From: Vanessa cardui
Taxonomy: Eukaryota > Arthropoda > Insecta > Lepidoptera > Nymphalidae
NCBI RefSeq assembly: GCF_905220365.1
Contig: NC_061125.1
Span: 14,401,831 to 14,465,830 of the forward strand
Length of the DNA stretch: 64,000 nucleotides
Direction of reading: 5' to 3'
Shown: piece after piece, positions 10,725 through 22,064 of the stretch
Numbering within the stretch: the first letter of the stretch is position 1
Layout of the letters: every line of letters starts with the position of its first letter
Notes under the pieces: generated by a model
Told to the model about the DNA's origin: nothing
Seen by the model: only the letters and a program-made list of their open reading frames with translations
Database searches by the model: none
Program-made: the position numbers and the translations under genes

Positions 10725-11030
10725 TACTTTGTGCTAGATTATCTGGGTGGGTACCATCCACTCATCAAATATTCTACCACCAAATAGTCATACTTAGTTT
10801 TGTTTTCTTGGGTGAATGGGCTATGCCATGTATATGACATACAAGAGATATCATATAGGAGGAATGGTTAGTGTTTCTTGGGCTTAATATAAAAAAAAGT
10901 TCTTAAATGACGATTATAAAAGCCTACTTGAATAAATTATAAATTGATTTTGATACAGCGCTATTATCTATGGGCAGTAGTGATCACTTACCATCAAGAG
11001 CCCACATGTTCGTTCGCCAACCTAAATCAT
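10725..11030 (-). repeat. Family B copy with a nested LINE insertion
   Basis: Family B in minus orientation from 'tgggtgggtaccatccactc' to 'catcaagagcccacatgttcg'. It is split by a LINE family C 3' end at 10895-10957. Confidence 0.7.
10895..10957 (+). mobile_element. LINE family C 3' end nested in family B
   Basis: 'aaatgacgat', 'aaaagcctacttgaataaa' and 'attgattttga' match the last 60 bp of family C. Family B resumes directly after it. Confidence 0.7.
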
Positions 11031-12420
11031 TAAAAATAATGAATAAAAAGCCTCAAATCGTGCCGTATCAGTCACATCACTACGCATTATAACGCGTCGA
11101 TTCCTTGCAATTATTTTTAAGCATAACCGCAAGTATTTAACTTAATTGGAATCTTATATTGTAAAATTAGAAATATCCACTGAAACAGTATTCATATTTC
11201 AAACGAACCAATAATATTTCAAATGTTACTCATTTCATTCGCGAGCTCTTTGCTTAATCGAGTAAAAATAGATATCAAAGAGCCTTTAAGAATATCAATG
11301 ATCAGGAAATAGTTTTAAGAGTTTCACTAGCAACGATTCTAAGATAAATATGACGTCGGTAAAATTAATTTAGTATAAACAAAGTATATATTAAAACTTA
11401 TTACGTCAGATATTTTTTCCGTCAACGATACAACTGTATATGTTGCACTCAAAATAGTTCTTAAAGAATTCACAAATAAGCCACTTAAAACGTTTGCGTT
11501 TTTGCAATTTTCTGGCGCCGATTTTTAATTTTTTGTTGCTCTTAAGACCTTATGTATTAAATTTTCTGACAGTCATTTGTAGTTTTCAAAAATCCCCACA
11601 ATTTGTATTCCACTTTGAAGGATGAGTGAGTCAGATCCCAAGGCTTATAGGCGAGTTTAATCAAGAATAATATTTCAGAGAGTACCAATAGGTGACAACT
11701 TATTCGAGTCTACCTATTTCGAGAAACAAAAAATTTGCTTAGAAAAGTTCATGTGAATATATATGTTACAGTAAGGTAAACGAAACGTATATTATATATG
11801 CATAATTTGAGCTTTCCATTTTAACTTAGCGTTGTATATACACAAGTGGAAACTTTTGTAATTTGCCATGCAAGTGTTTCTATGTTTGTGCGTGTATAAC
11901 TTTGCAGATATTCAGTATGAAGCTGTAACTTTGTCACATTGCCTTACTAGACCTTGGTTCATGACGTCTCATCACACGAACTCACAAAATTTATAGGGAT
12001 TTATAATCAATCGTCTCAAAATCATTTTCCTGACAATTAGGCTATCAAAAGTCAGATTCTTTGAAGGGGCACAAATAAATAGGTCAACGACACATTGGTT
12101 TTCCATGACATATTCCTTCAAGCAGGAGAAATAGATATTTTATGAAAAAACCAACGGTTATTGCCTCGGTTTGAAACTGCAATTTTTGATTATGTGTCTC
12201 GTGTTATACCAATTGATCTATTTTGTTGCATTAAGAAATTGTTACTAATAACAATTTTAAGTTATCATATCATTATACTATCGAACTTTAAATTATATGG
12301 CTTATTTTGGCTACTAAGCACTAACTGTTTTGAGAAATCCAGAGTATATTTAACAATGCCTAATGTTAAATGAACAATGAGCTAACGACTTTTTTCAAAA
12401 TCTTTATCCTAGCTGGCTAG
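11031..12420. other. Intergenic, nothing recognised
   Basis: AT-rich. No coding signal; no repeat identified. Confidence 0.6.
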
Positions 12421-12424
12421 TAAT

Positions 12425-12550
12425 GGCTATTGGCGATGTAAGGAATGGTTAATATTTCTTACAGCTTGTCTATGGGTGGTCGTGACTACTGACCCTAATG
12501 GTAAGTCATTATTCAGTAATACATTTGCTTGTCCACTAGCCTAAATAATA
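12425..12550 (-). repeat. Family B fragment
   Basis: 'gatgtaaggaatggttaata', 'ttcttacagc', 'gtctatgggtggtcgtgac' correspond to the head of family B read on the minus strand. Confidence 0.65.
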
Positions 12551-13720
12551 AAAAAATATACTCCAACAACTGGAACACATCGGTTTGTTTTTATCAACCC
12601 CTTATAAAAATATCGGCTGCTACATAAAAACTCAATTTATTTATTTCATCAAAAATATTGTCAGTAAAAATAACTCGCCTTCATTTTTAGATGGTTATAG
12701 GATGCAATTTGTTAATGGATATATGGCCAGCTAAAATATCGCTCGTGAAACCAATCAATGCAAATACCTGACAATATTGCTCGTTGACACATAATCGGCT
12801 AATATCACCCGGTCGCAATTGGCATCGCCCTAAGTTATCTCCTAGTTACCATACTGCTAATTGTAATCAATTAGACATTAATATATTTACACGTTATCAC
12901 AGATACACCAGGAGGTCATTCAACTTTGCCTGATTTCGATTCGTATTTCACTATTAAAATTAGGCGTTATTGGAAATTTAGGCATTTATGAAACCAAAAT
13001 ATTATTTATACAAACATTGAATTAAATGGTAAGTACGGAAAGAAGATTCTCCACAGAAGAATCGGCAAAAAATACGGTATTCACTCTTTTCCACACTTTT
13101 AATTATTTTTTTATATATCCTGCCTGGAATTTCCACGCTTTTCTATCATGAATTATTTGATATAATTAGATATGTATATTATAAATTGTATTGGGTGCCT
13201 TGTTTATCAAAGGAGTGATATACATGATAGAATGTATATTAAAGAAAAATATAAAAATATACTAAAAATATAGTCAGTGAAATGAAAAAAGGCTAAAGCG
13301 CCACAGTAATTCTGTAAATATTGGGCTTTAACAACTGAATTTTGACGTCATCGCACTATACAACTTGTGTTTGTCTGTATTTGAACTTTATGTCTCAACT
13401 AGGAAGCTAAGAATTAATGTTTGCGATTATGTAAGTAGTTGCATCGAAATAATAATATTTAAAACAAGAGTTCATACGATACGAACCGTCTCATTGTGCA
13501 ACGAGCTCGCAACTTTATTTTTATTAATAATTATTATCTGGAAAAACCAGCGACGTTAGTGTAATGTTTTTGCGGATATTTTTATACGATGATTTTTTTT
13601 ACTGATTGTTTAATAACATGTTATAAAAACGATGAAGTAAAAAAGACTGTTCATTCCATTAAGATAAGTTGTTACTTATTAAACACTTATCTTAAAGATT
13701 ACATTCTTGAATAGTCAATT
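12551..13720. other. Intergenic, nothing recognised
   Basis: AT-rich. One perfect CRE-type octamer TGACGTCA occurs at 13343-13350. Confidence 0.55.
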
Positions 13721-13721
13721 A

Positions 13722-13890
13722 ACGACCACTGTGGTCGAGTAGTGTGTATACCGGTTTTAATGGGTACGCCTTTTATGGGTCCCGGGTTCGTTTCGGTTGT
13801 TTTTGGTACCATCGTTACTTCTGATTTTCCATAACATAAGTGCTTTAGCTAACATTGGGATCGGAGTAATGTATGTGATGTTGTTTATTT
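13722..13890 (+). mobile_element. SINE family 2 copy, internally deleted
   Basis: Head 'gaccactgtggtcgagtag', diverged B-box region 'cccgggttcg', then 'attttccataacataagtgc' and 'ggatcggagtaatgtatgtg'. About 60 bp between head and body are missing. Confidence 0.75.
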
Positions 13891-14127
13891 ATAAAATTTA
13901 TTTAATTTACCTAGAAATTACAGTTCATGTTTCATTGGGCTACGTATTTGAGGCTTTAATAATGTACTCGTATTATAAAAATCACAGTTTAACATAATTG
14001 TCATTTAAAGAACATGAAACATTTCACTTACAATTCCTGGACTTTATTCATAGGGATAACGCCAATATTTGCGATATCTATTGTAACTTTAACTTTTCTG
14101 CTGACAGACGATGCGTTGTTACCATTA

Positions 14128-14135
14128 TGACGTCA
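14128..14135. promoter_or_regulatory. CRE-type palindrome TGACGTCA in tandem unit 1
   Basis: Perfect CREB/ATF consensus octamer. Conserved at the equivalent place in unit 2 (14353-14360). Function is inferred from the motif only. Confidence 0.35.
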
Positions 14136-14352
14136 CAAATGTTGAGGCGTGTATATTGACGCGATGCCGCTCAGCTATCTATCAATAGTTGTTTTTTTAA
14201 CAGGCGCTTATAGAGGATACAGTTTGCTCTTGTCAGCAGCTAGATGGGTAAGGTGTAAATACCTCGTTGAGGGAAGAAGATTCATTGGTTTTTGTACATA
14301 GTTGCAACTTTAATTTGCTTTTCTACCGACAGATGATGCGTCGTTAACATTA

Positions 14353-14360
14353 TGACGTCA
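14353..14360. promoter_or_regulatory. CRE-type palindrome TGACGTCA in tandem unit 2
   Basis: Second copy of the octamer, retained although neighbouring bases differ between the units. Confidence 0.35.
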
Positions 14361-14542
14361 CAGCTGTTGACGAGTATATCGAAGCTGTGCCGCACAGTTG
14401 TCTATCAATAGTCGTTTTTTTAACAGGCGCTTATAAGGGATACAGTTTGCTCTTGTCAGCAGATAGATGAATCGGAATAGAAACACGAAACAAGGTGACA
14501 ATGGGTCGTGGAGGGAAGATTCATTGGCTATATGTACACTGG

Positions 14543-15446
14543 TTTTAATCGATCGTACGTAGTATGTGCGCAGTTCATGCGCACCATCAATCTAATTGCA
14601 TACTAACATACGACGTACTTGTTTGGAACTTATTTTATTAGTACTTTTAATATCCACAGGTAGTTCGTGTATTTTGTGTATATTGTTATGAAATAATCAA
14701 ATCTAACTTAGTAGTTTGATAATACTGTATGCTTTTATTTACATACAGAACTACAATTAAGATTTTAGTGTTACAATTTTTGTTTGTTAGTTGCTTGTTT
14801 TGTCCGACTAGCATGTAAGTGATGGTCATCGCTTTTATGTATTTTAAGGTTGTAGTGCAGAATATCTTTCGAGAAGTTTGCCTTTACTATTATATATAGC
14901 TAAGTGGTGAATTCATTATTTTAAACTTAGAAATACGGATATGAGTGTTTACACAGCTATTTTTTTTATAAAAAAGGTAAAAGACGTATTTTGCAATATT
15001 TTTCGATGACATAATCCATTGGGTAAATGGCCAGCAGAAAAACAAAATAAAAATTTAATTCTAAAACTGAAATTTAATTCCATTCAAATATCGAATGACG
15101 TTCATTAAAGTGACCCTTTTCGTGGTTAAATTTTAATCCTAAAATTGGTGCTCTTTTACATACACGGTTTATCCGTATCACCGAACTCGTCCGTTAGGCT
15201 TTGACCATTAGCATGTTATAGTCAGCTTTATTCGGAAACTTTATCGTATTGTACGCGACGAGCTGTTCCAGACTGAATTCGTAACTCAATGAGGTCACGG
15301 TTAAACTGAGCACAATACAAGCAAAGCTAACCGTTCCTTTGTAACTGTTTGCATTTAACAAATTTCTATTATAATACAATTGTTTTACCTTTTAAAGCGT
15401 GTTTGTTTAGGTTTAAAACTTCATCGTTATGATTCTTCATCGAAAA
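14543..15446. other. Intergenic, nothing recognised
   Basis: AT-rich. Short ORFs without features. Confidence 0.6.
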
Positions 15447-15705
15447 GTAAAGTAACAGCCTGTAAATTTCCCACTGCTGGGTTAAGGCCTCCTCTTCCAT
15501 TAAGGAGAGGGTTTGGAAGATATCCACCATGCTGTTCCAATGCGGGTTGGTGGAATGCACACGTGGTAGAATTTCGATTAAATTAGGCACATGCAGGTTT
15601 CCTCACGATGTTTTCTTTCACCGCCGAGCACGAGATGAATTAAAAATACAAATTAAGCACACACATATATATATATATATATATGTGTGTGTGCTAATCA
15701 TATAT

Positions 15706-15739
<34 letters not shown>

Positions 15740-15808
15740 TACCTGGATTTAAACCCGCAATCATCGGTTTAGATGCCCGCGTTCTCACCACTGGGCCATC
15801 TCAGTTCC
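15447..15808 (-). mobile_element. SINE family 1 copy expanded by a TA-rich palindrome
   Basis: Minus-strand SINE with 3' end 'gtaacagcctgtaaattt', 'ggttggtggaatgcacacg', and head 'ccactgggccatctcag'. Between body and head the usual 'gcacatatatagcgg' segment has grown into a (TA)n/(TG)n stretch at 15660-15737. Confidence 0.85.
15660..15737. repeat. TA/TG microsatellite palindrome
   Basis: 'cacacacatatata...tatatgtgtgtg' followed by a longer (TA)n run. It can fold on itself and is likely to vary in length. Confidence 0.85.
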
Positions 15809-15849
15809 GAAAATGAGTGTATTTATAATGGGAACTATTTATATTTTAC

Positions 15850-16028
15850 AGTTTTTAGTTCGCACGACCACTCTGTGGAACTAGCTTTCGCCAGCTGTAT
15901 AGACTTGAGAGCCTTCAAGAGCGTGCGCACCTGCAAGCCCCCCGGCAAGGCAGATGTCCATGGGTACTAGAAGTCACTTTCCATCAGGTGAGCCTCCTGT
16001 TTGCCACCTAGACATAAAAAAAAAAAAA
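15850..16028 (+). mobile_element. LINE family A 3' end with A-tail
   Basis: 'ccttcaagagcgtgcgcacctgcaa' through 'gtccatgggtactagaagtc', 'tccatcaggtgagcctcctg', and an A-run at 16014-16028. The coding strand is +, opposite to the copy at the right edge. Confidence 0.75.
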
Positions 16029-16603
16029 CAAAAAATATTTTATTTTAATTCATTTACTGTTAGTATGTAATAATAAAAGATTTAATATAGTTTAAGACTG
16101 ACCTTCGTATTAATGCCTTGTACCAGTGCATTCGTGATAGGATTTTTTATTACCGAGGAAGTCCAAGTTCAATGATTATAAATGTAATATTATGTTCTGT
16201 TAAGAGCGAGACAAAAATACATGATCGGCTTTACTAATAAACGCACAATAACAGGCGAATAGTATTTTCTCTCTCTCTGGCTTTTGGTGTTTTAATTAGA
16301 GAAATAGAGACAACATTTTTAAGTCAGTTCAGTTTATAAAATAAAACATTCTATGATAATTTGGATTCCACTTTCGTTTATTTTTTGAAGGTTGGTAAAG
16401 CATCTATAAGTCCCTCGGTATTGCCCTTGTTATAGTTCTTCACACACTATAAAAAAAAAACCGCAATAAGAGTTATATATCTCTTTTTTATATTATACCA
16501 GCGACCCGTACTGGCTTTATATGGTAGACATAAGATGTTTTTTCATTTTTGGGAATCTTTTTACGCCTTGATTTACGTTACTTAAGGTTTAGTATGAATA
16601 AGG

Positions 16604-16804
16604 ATTATTAAAGTTATTAATTTCGGGATATTTACCATGTTTTTTATTTTTGTTCGGTGGAGCTCGATATTTCGACATTGTCTACGAATGTCTTGTTCAC
16701 GAGTCTCGTGAACAAGACATTCGAAGAACAAAAATAAAAAACATGGTTAATATCCCGAAATTAATAACTTTAATAATAAAAATAACCATGTTAATTTAAA
16801 ATCC
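16604..16804. mobile_element. Second PLE-like fold-back element (short remnant)
   Basis: Outer inverted arms of 52 bp (16604-16655 and 16726-16777) enclose an inner palindrome of 39 bp (16685-16723, 19-bp arms). The left arm carries 29 extra bases (16656-16684) that include 'gagctcgatatttcgac'. On the minus strand this reads as a hairpin GACATT/AATGTC followed by GAAA, the same layout as the hammerhead-like part of the PLE at 308-2100. A 27-nt tail (16778-16804) follows the right arm only. TGAATAAGGATTATT repeats directly at 16595-16609 and 16805-16819; its last six bases overlap the left arm. Layout matches the other PLE copies, so I infer a PLE, but no coding sequence remains. Confidence 0.65.
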
Positions 16805-16829
16805 TGAATAAGGATTATTTTTTTTACAA

Positions 16830-17122
16830 TAACAACAACAGCCTATAAATTTCCACGGCTGGGCCTCCTTGCCCTTTGAATAGAAGGTTTGGAACATATT
16901 CCACCACGCTGTTTCAATGCGGGTTGGTGGAATACACATGTGGCAGAATTTCTATGAAATTTGTCACATGCAGGTTTCCTCACGATGTTTTCCTTTACCG
17001 CTGAGCACGAGATGAATTATAAAGACAAATTAAGTACATGAAACAGCGGTGCTTGCCTGAGTTTGAACCCGCAATCATCGGTTAAGGTGCACGCGTTCAA
17101 ACCACTGGGCCATCTCGACTTA
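16830..17122 (-). mobile_element. SINE family 1 copy, (GTT)n-tail type
   Basis: Minus-strand copy with both ends: tail 'acaataacaacaacag', body 'gggttggtggaatacacatg', 'ctcacgatgttttcctttac', B box 'gtttgaacccgcaatcatcgg' region and head 'ccactgggccatctcga'. Confidence 0.85.
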
Positions 17123-17399
17123 TTTAGCAATAAATATATCCAATGTCACTCAGGGAAAATGTAGCTTTTGTTAGTAGTTTTTGAGTTCATTCGTTACATG
17201 CACATATAAAAATAAAAAAATTCCTCTTTATAATATTAGCTTAGACTAGCATACATCTTGTCTGGGTCCAAAGATCAGTGTCTAAAAACAAAATAAATTG
17301 AAAGATGACGTTCATGTAGCGCCTTCCTACCAAATATCCTTAATGAAAATAAACATAATATTTGCTAGCTTGTATACGATATTCACACATCTTTACTAA

Positions 17400-17548
17400 T
17401 TTTATATATGCGAAAGTAGCTCAGTCTGTCTGCTTGGCTGTCATAATTAAGCTACTAAACCAAATTTGATGAAATTTCGTATAAAGAAAATTTGAACATA
17501 AAGAAAGCATACAAGCTACTTTTAATACATTATAACTGACAATGAACC
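17400..17548 (+). repeat. Family F repeat fragment
   Basis: 'gcgaaagtagctcagtctgtctg', 'ctaaaccaaatttgatgaaattt', diverged from the better copies at 20950-21135, 38222-38400 and 52690-52890. Confidence 0.55.
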
Positions 17549-18033
17549 CCTAATCAAAATCAAAAATAAACTTTATTCAAGTGGGCCTTTACAAGCACTT
17601 TTGAATCGTCATTTAAAAATTAAGTGAAGCTACCACCGGTTCGGAAAGTAGATTCTACCGAGACGAACCGGCAAGAAACTCAGTAGTTACTCTTTTTCAA
17701 CATTAAAAAAAAAACAGTCGCGTTAGTTAATAAAATTATTTAAATTAATATATCCTGCGTGGAAGTCAACAGGTATCAATTCCACGCCTTTTTATCATCT
17801 ACAAAACCTTGTATCGAATAATACGCCTTTTTTACCAATGTATTTTTTATAAACGTTTTGAATTTACGAGACGGCAAAGTTAAAAATGTCTGCGGAATTT
17901 TATTATAGAAACGGATACCTTGCCCCAAGAAAGATTTATTGACTTTGCGGAGTCGGAAACTTGGCGGTATAAGCTTATCCTTACTTCTTCTTCTTCTCGA
18001 CTCGTTTTTATATATAGATAAGTTAGTGTTTGT
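17549..18033 (-). mobile_element. LINE family C, 3' UTR and C-terminal coding fragment
   Basis: 3' UTR at 17549-17775. An uninterrupted 85-codon frame runs from 18033 down to the TGA at 17776-17778. It reads KLIPPSFRLRKVNKSFLGQG, then FYNKIP, LPSRKFK, KKAYYS and DDKKAWN, a typical Jockey/CR1-like RT C-terminus. No start codon, so only a remnant. Confidence 0.75.
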
Positions 18034-18660
18034 CTAGTACCTACTTGTCAAATTTCTATATCTCTTTGAGTTGATACAATATTTAATTGTCATTAACACT
18101 TAAGTTGATGGGCTCTTCCCGATTGACCGAAAGCTTATACAGATAGGAAATGTACGTTACGTTGCGATATACCTCGCAGAGCATTCCTCAAAGGTATTAT
18201 CAGCTATCTTGATCTAGAATTTCGAGACATATGGTCCAGTGCATGCTATAAATGTTTGGTATATATTTGAATAGTGTTGTCAATTTGAAACTCTACCAAA
18301 TCGACATCTTTATGGTACATCGTGCAAAGTACAAATTGTAATTTCAGCGTTTTCTCTCAGGTTGGGGTATTTTCTTTTGAAACACTTTTTTCAATTTTCA
18401 AATAAGTGTTATGCATCTATATTAAACAATGAAAAAGAATAAAAAAGAAAGAAAAGTTTATTTAGGATGCGGTACAATTGTAAAAAAGTAGATATATATT
18501 TTAAATAAAGAAAGTATCTATAGTACCTTTAAAAAAAGGTATCAAAAGGAAAGAAAAACCAATAAATAGTACAATAAAGAGTAGAATAGGTGTATCATTC
18601 AGCTTCCGAGGTGGGTTCCAACAACTAACGCTGATTTTAATGATAACTTATGAGCTATAT
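18034..18660. other. Intergenic, nothing recognised
   Basis: AT-rich with A-rich stretches at 18425-18580. No gene. Confidence 0.6.
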
Positions 18661-18689
18661 TGTTATGCAGATATTTTTAAATTTGCTGT

Positions 18690-19020
18690 TACAGAAAATT
18701 AAATCATTTGTAAAAAAATACACTAAAATAAGATATGTATATTATTAAATACAAGATCATATAGACAATAAAAAAGTGTGAACCTAATACTTGTTGACTT
18801 ACTGGCAGGATGTATTATATATATAAGTAATTGTATTTAACTAACATGACTTTGCATTTTTTAATGTCGAAAGAGATCTACTGAGTTTATTACCGATTAT
18901 TATCGGTAGAATCAGCATTCCGAACCGGTGGTAGCTTCACTTAATATAGTTTGTTAAATGACGATTCAAAAGTGCTTATAAAAGCCTACTTGAATAAAGT
19001 ATACATTGATTTTGACATTG
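18690..19020 (+). mobile_element. LINE family C 3' end, decayed
   Basis: Same order as 5500-5825. The C-terminal frame is broken by stops. Ends 'aaagcctacttgaataaagt' plus 'attgattttgac'. Confidence 0.7.
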
Positions 19021-19152
19021 ATTTTATGACGGGCTATGTCAATCTGCCTATGTAAATATTTATCATATAATAGGAATTTAAATTACCTATTTTATTATAA
19101 GCGTTTAAAAATTCAAATCTATACATGTAATAAAAGTGGAATATCTGTTAGT

Positions 19153-19400
19153 AATATTAAAATAGCCCTTTTTTACTCAATTCATATGTATGTATATACG
19201 GTACATATACCAAAACAAAAATTTTACAATTTTTGTCTGTCTGTCTATTTGTTCCGGCTCTGGAACGTCTGGACCGATTTTGACGGGACTTTCACTGGCA
19301 GATAACTGATATAATAAGGAATAACTTAGGCTACAATAATATTTTTCTTTGTTAAATTCAAACGCGTACAAGGTCGCGGGCACAGCTAGTGTATAGTGAA
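19153..19400 (+). repeat. Interspersed repeat, pair with 59160-59405
   Basis: The two share 'aatattaaaatagccctttt', 'cggtacatata', 'tctgtctgtct', 'ctggaccgattttgacg', 'tttcactggcagat-actgatataataagga' and 'cgcgtacaaggtcgcggg'. The end 'cagctagt' is typical of lepidopteran RTE-like or Helitron-like repeats; class not settled. Reading frames on either strand are by-products. Confidence 0.7.
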
Positions 19401-20199
19401 ATGAAATAAATACTTCATTTATTTTAAACCGTAAAATCATATTGCTTGTATTTGTAGCAGCTTCCCTTTGTCCAAACGCTTTGAAAAAATCCACTTGACA
19501 TAAGTAGCAGTGACGTGCACTTATGAGTAAGAAACGTTTCACGTTGAAACGGAACACAATTAACTATTAAAACACATCAACAAGAAACGTTGCATACAGA
19601 TTCGATATCATATGTTTATACTCGATACATCGAGCACAAACAAATTTAATTTAGATAATTTTATTTTACTTTTTTTTAATACAATCTGTGAAATATTATT
19701 AGTACATAACAGTTTTTTTTTAAATTAAATGTAATATTACAGGAAGTTTAAATTAAATATAACTTATTTCAAAGATAGAACGAGTTTGTTTAAAAACAAG
19801 AAAATAAGAACAGTGTATGTGTAAGTTACATGTGTTATTAAATTATGCATACGATAATAAATTCTAATATAATGTGATAAGTGTCAGAATTGCGAAAAAA
19901 ATTACCGTTAATTTGTCGTAAAATTGTACTACGTACACGGAATATTTTATCGTAGGAAGGACAAACACCTCTCAGTCATACGTCAATTGGAATTTTTTTA
20001 CAGAGCTCAACTTTTTTTTTAATGTAGGTATGTTTATTCGTTCATTCGGAAATTCCAAATGTTGAGATTATTGGACGAAAAAAGTTTTATTAGCATAATA
20101 TAATGGTCTGTAATCAATACGTTGACGTAAAGAAACGTGTATATATTTTTTATATCTCCAACTTGTTTGACCTATTTTTGGTCTTTTTAAATATTTCGT

Positions 20200-20402
20200 T
20201 TACAACAACAACAACAATAGCCTGCAAATTCCCACTGCTGGGCTAAAGGACTCCTCTCCATTTGAGAAGAAGGTTTGGAACATAATCCACCACGTTGTTC
20301 CAATGAGTTGGTGGAATACATATGTGGCAAAATTTCTATGAAATTTGTCACATGCAGGTATCCTCACGATGTTTTCCTTCACCACTGAGCCATTTGGACT
20401 CT
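20200..20402 (-). mobile_element. SINE family 1 copy, head deleted
   Basis: (GTT)n-tail type ('acaacaacaacaatagcctg'). The body is present, but it jumps from 'ccttcacc' straight to 'actgagccatttggac', removing the B box. Confidence 0.8.
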
Positions 20403-20428
20403 TATATTTCGTTTAGTTTACCTTTAAT

Positions 20429-20602
20429 ATGCATGTGGAGTGGAGAGCGCGTTTCGTAAAGCGTAATGTACGACCTCCGACCCGCTGGTGCGACGACATT
20501 CGCAGGATCGCCGGTAGAAGCTGGATGAGGGACGCAGAGGACCGAGCATCGTGGCGCGCTCTGAGGGAGGCCTATGTTCAACAGTGGACAGCAGTGGGCT
20601 GA
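20429..20602 (+). pseudogene. RTE-clade LINE, C-terminal fragment
   Basis: The frame reads RPPTRWCDDIRRIAGRSWMR, then AEDRASWRALREAYVQQWT, ending TGA. This RW-DDI / W-R-A-DR-W / EAYVQQWT pattern is the C-terminus of RTE retrotransposons. The 3' end carries a short TGA repeat (20600-20611), also typical of RTE. 57 codons remain. Confidence 0.8.
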
Positions 20603-20701
20603 TGATGATGTAACGTTGTCGTTTGTTGTTATTAAAAGAACACCCGCTTCTATGCTTCAGTGTCGTTTTACGCAAATAAATAGACATTATATAGAACGAG
20701 C

Positions 20702-20866
20702 ATGGATGAGGATGGATATAGAGGTAGAGGACGACCAAGAACACGATGGATGGACTGTGTGAAAGACGATATGGTTAGAAAGAATGTTAGTTGTGAGGTG
20801 ACGTCTGACAGAGAAGTATGGAAGGAGCCAACCCCAAATAAAATTGGGAAAAGGGCAGGAGGATGA
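20702..20866 (+). pseudogene. RTE-like retrotransposon C-terminal fragment, second type
   Basis: The frame reads GRGRPRTRWMDCVKDDMVRK, then CEVTSDREVWKE and a TGA. It matches the RT C-terminus type ending in T-DR-EW-K. A related fragment lies at 56835-56935. Decayed: the usual CCADP end is changed. Confidence 0.7.
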
Positions 20867-20949
20867 TGAAATAGACACTAAAAACCTTAAAAACTTAAAC
20901 CTATGTCTGACCTATATATATTATACCCTTATAGTATATATCTATACTT

Positions 20950-21135
20950 TTATTATAAATGTGAAAGTGGCTTTGTCTGTATGTCGCTCTTTCAAGACCA
21001 AACCAATTCAACGAATTCGACGAAATTTGTTTTAAAGCCAACTTCAACTCCAAGAAAGGACATAGAATACTTTCTTGCTTTTCATATAAACCAACTTCTA
21101 AAACGCGACCGAAGCTGCGGGCGAGAACTAGTAAT
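20950..21135 (+). repeat. Family F repeat
   Basis: 'attataaatgtgaaagtggc', 'tttgtctgtatgtcgctctttca', 'gaaaggacatagaatac', 'aaacgcgaccgaagctgcgggc', 'aactagta'. A common lepidopteran repeat end. The antisense ORF at 20901-21308 runs through it and is not a gene. Confidence 0.65.
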
Positions 21136-22064
21136 TTATATTCCAGCAGATACCGAAGTTGTTTAAATTTGGATTTTCTTTCAAGAAATTTGTTGGTGTT
21201 GCGTCTGAACTCTCTTCGGTCGCATGGGATTGCAATCAATGAGATCGATAAGACCACAGACCATATACAGTATCTATATTTGCACACACAATTTAATACT
21301 GTAATCACACTTGTCCTATTGTGATGATTGCACAGATAAATGACTGAGGACTATGGGACTTTGTCATAATGATTATTGAAAAAGTTATATAGATCAATAC
21401 TTCTTAAATATACTTTAAACCATCAGTACTCGCGACTTCGTGCGCCTATGATTCAAACAAAAAAGTTACTGTCGTAGCTTAAGTTACTTATTATTAAATC
21501 AGCGTTTTACTACGATCTACTATTTTTAGTGAAGGTCCTGTCAAAATCGGTCCAGCCGTTCTAGAGATTAGCCAGAACAAGCAGACAGACGTACAGTACT
21601 TGAAATGTATCGTTTATAAATACATATGCATTTAGTAAAGTGAGATCATGTTAATATTAAAACAGAATCTCCAATTATATTATATGTATAGATTATAAAA
21701 TCTCTGACAATATTATTGGTTTCTCCGTTTCCCAGAAGTAAAACAGTAAAATATGACGATGCGTTTGTACTTCATTGTATGTAAATGAGACAAATTCTCT
21801 AGATATTTTTAGAGAAATCGGCAAACAACGGCAAACAAATGGCACGGTATAACAAAATCGTTTTCGTTTTTATTCTAGTATTTGGACTATACTGAGTCAA
21901 TAATACGATTCAGTAGATATCTAAGTAATATAGTAGTATAGTAAGGCTTTGCATATAACAAAATACTTGTTAATATTGAGCCCTATATCATAATATATTT
22001 TCCTGAAAAGCAGCGACACTTATTTTCATTGTGTTTCGATGGTAAGGTCCAGTGACACTGCCTT
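21136..22064. other. Intergenic with degenerate repeat traces
   Basis: 21425-21600 contains 'ctcgcgacttcgtgcg' and 'caaaatcggtccagccgttct', the signature of old RTE-like repeats. Otherwise nothing. Confidence 0.5.

Larger units (their letters stand above)
14081..14542. repeat. Two-unit tandem duplication (~220-240 bp per unit)
   Basis: Units at about 14081-14301 and 14302-14542 share, in order, 'aacttta', 'gacaga-gatgcgt', 'attatgacgtcaca', 'ctatcaatagt-gttttttt', 'aacaggcgcttata', 'ggatacagtttgctcttgtc' and 'agattcattgg'. Each holds one perfect TGACGTCA. The units differ at many positions, so the duplication is not recent. Confidence 0.85.

Noticed and set aside
15380..15738. Overlapping short ORFs on both strands
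   Set aside because: They read through a minus-strand SINE and a TA microsatellite.
19177..19557. 126-codon minus-strand ORF
   Set aside because: Runs antisense through an interspersed repeat also found at 59160-59405, where the frame is different.
20901..21308. 135-codon minus-strand ORF
   Set aside because: Antisense to family F repeat; no protein features.
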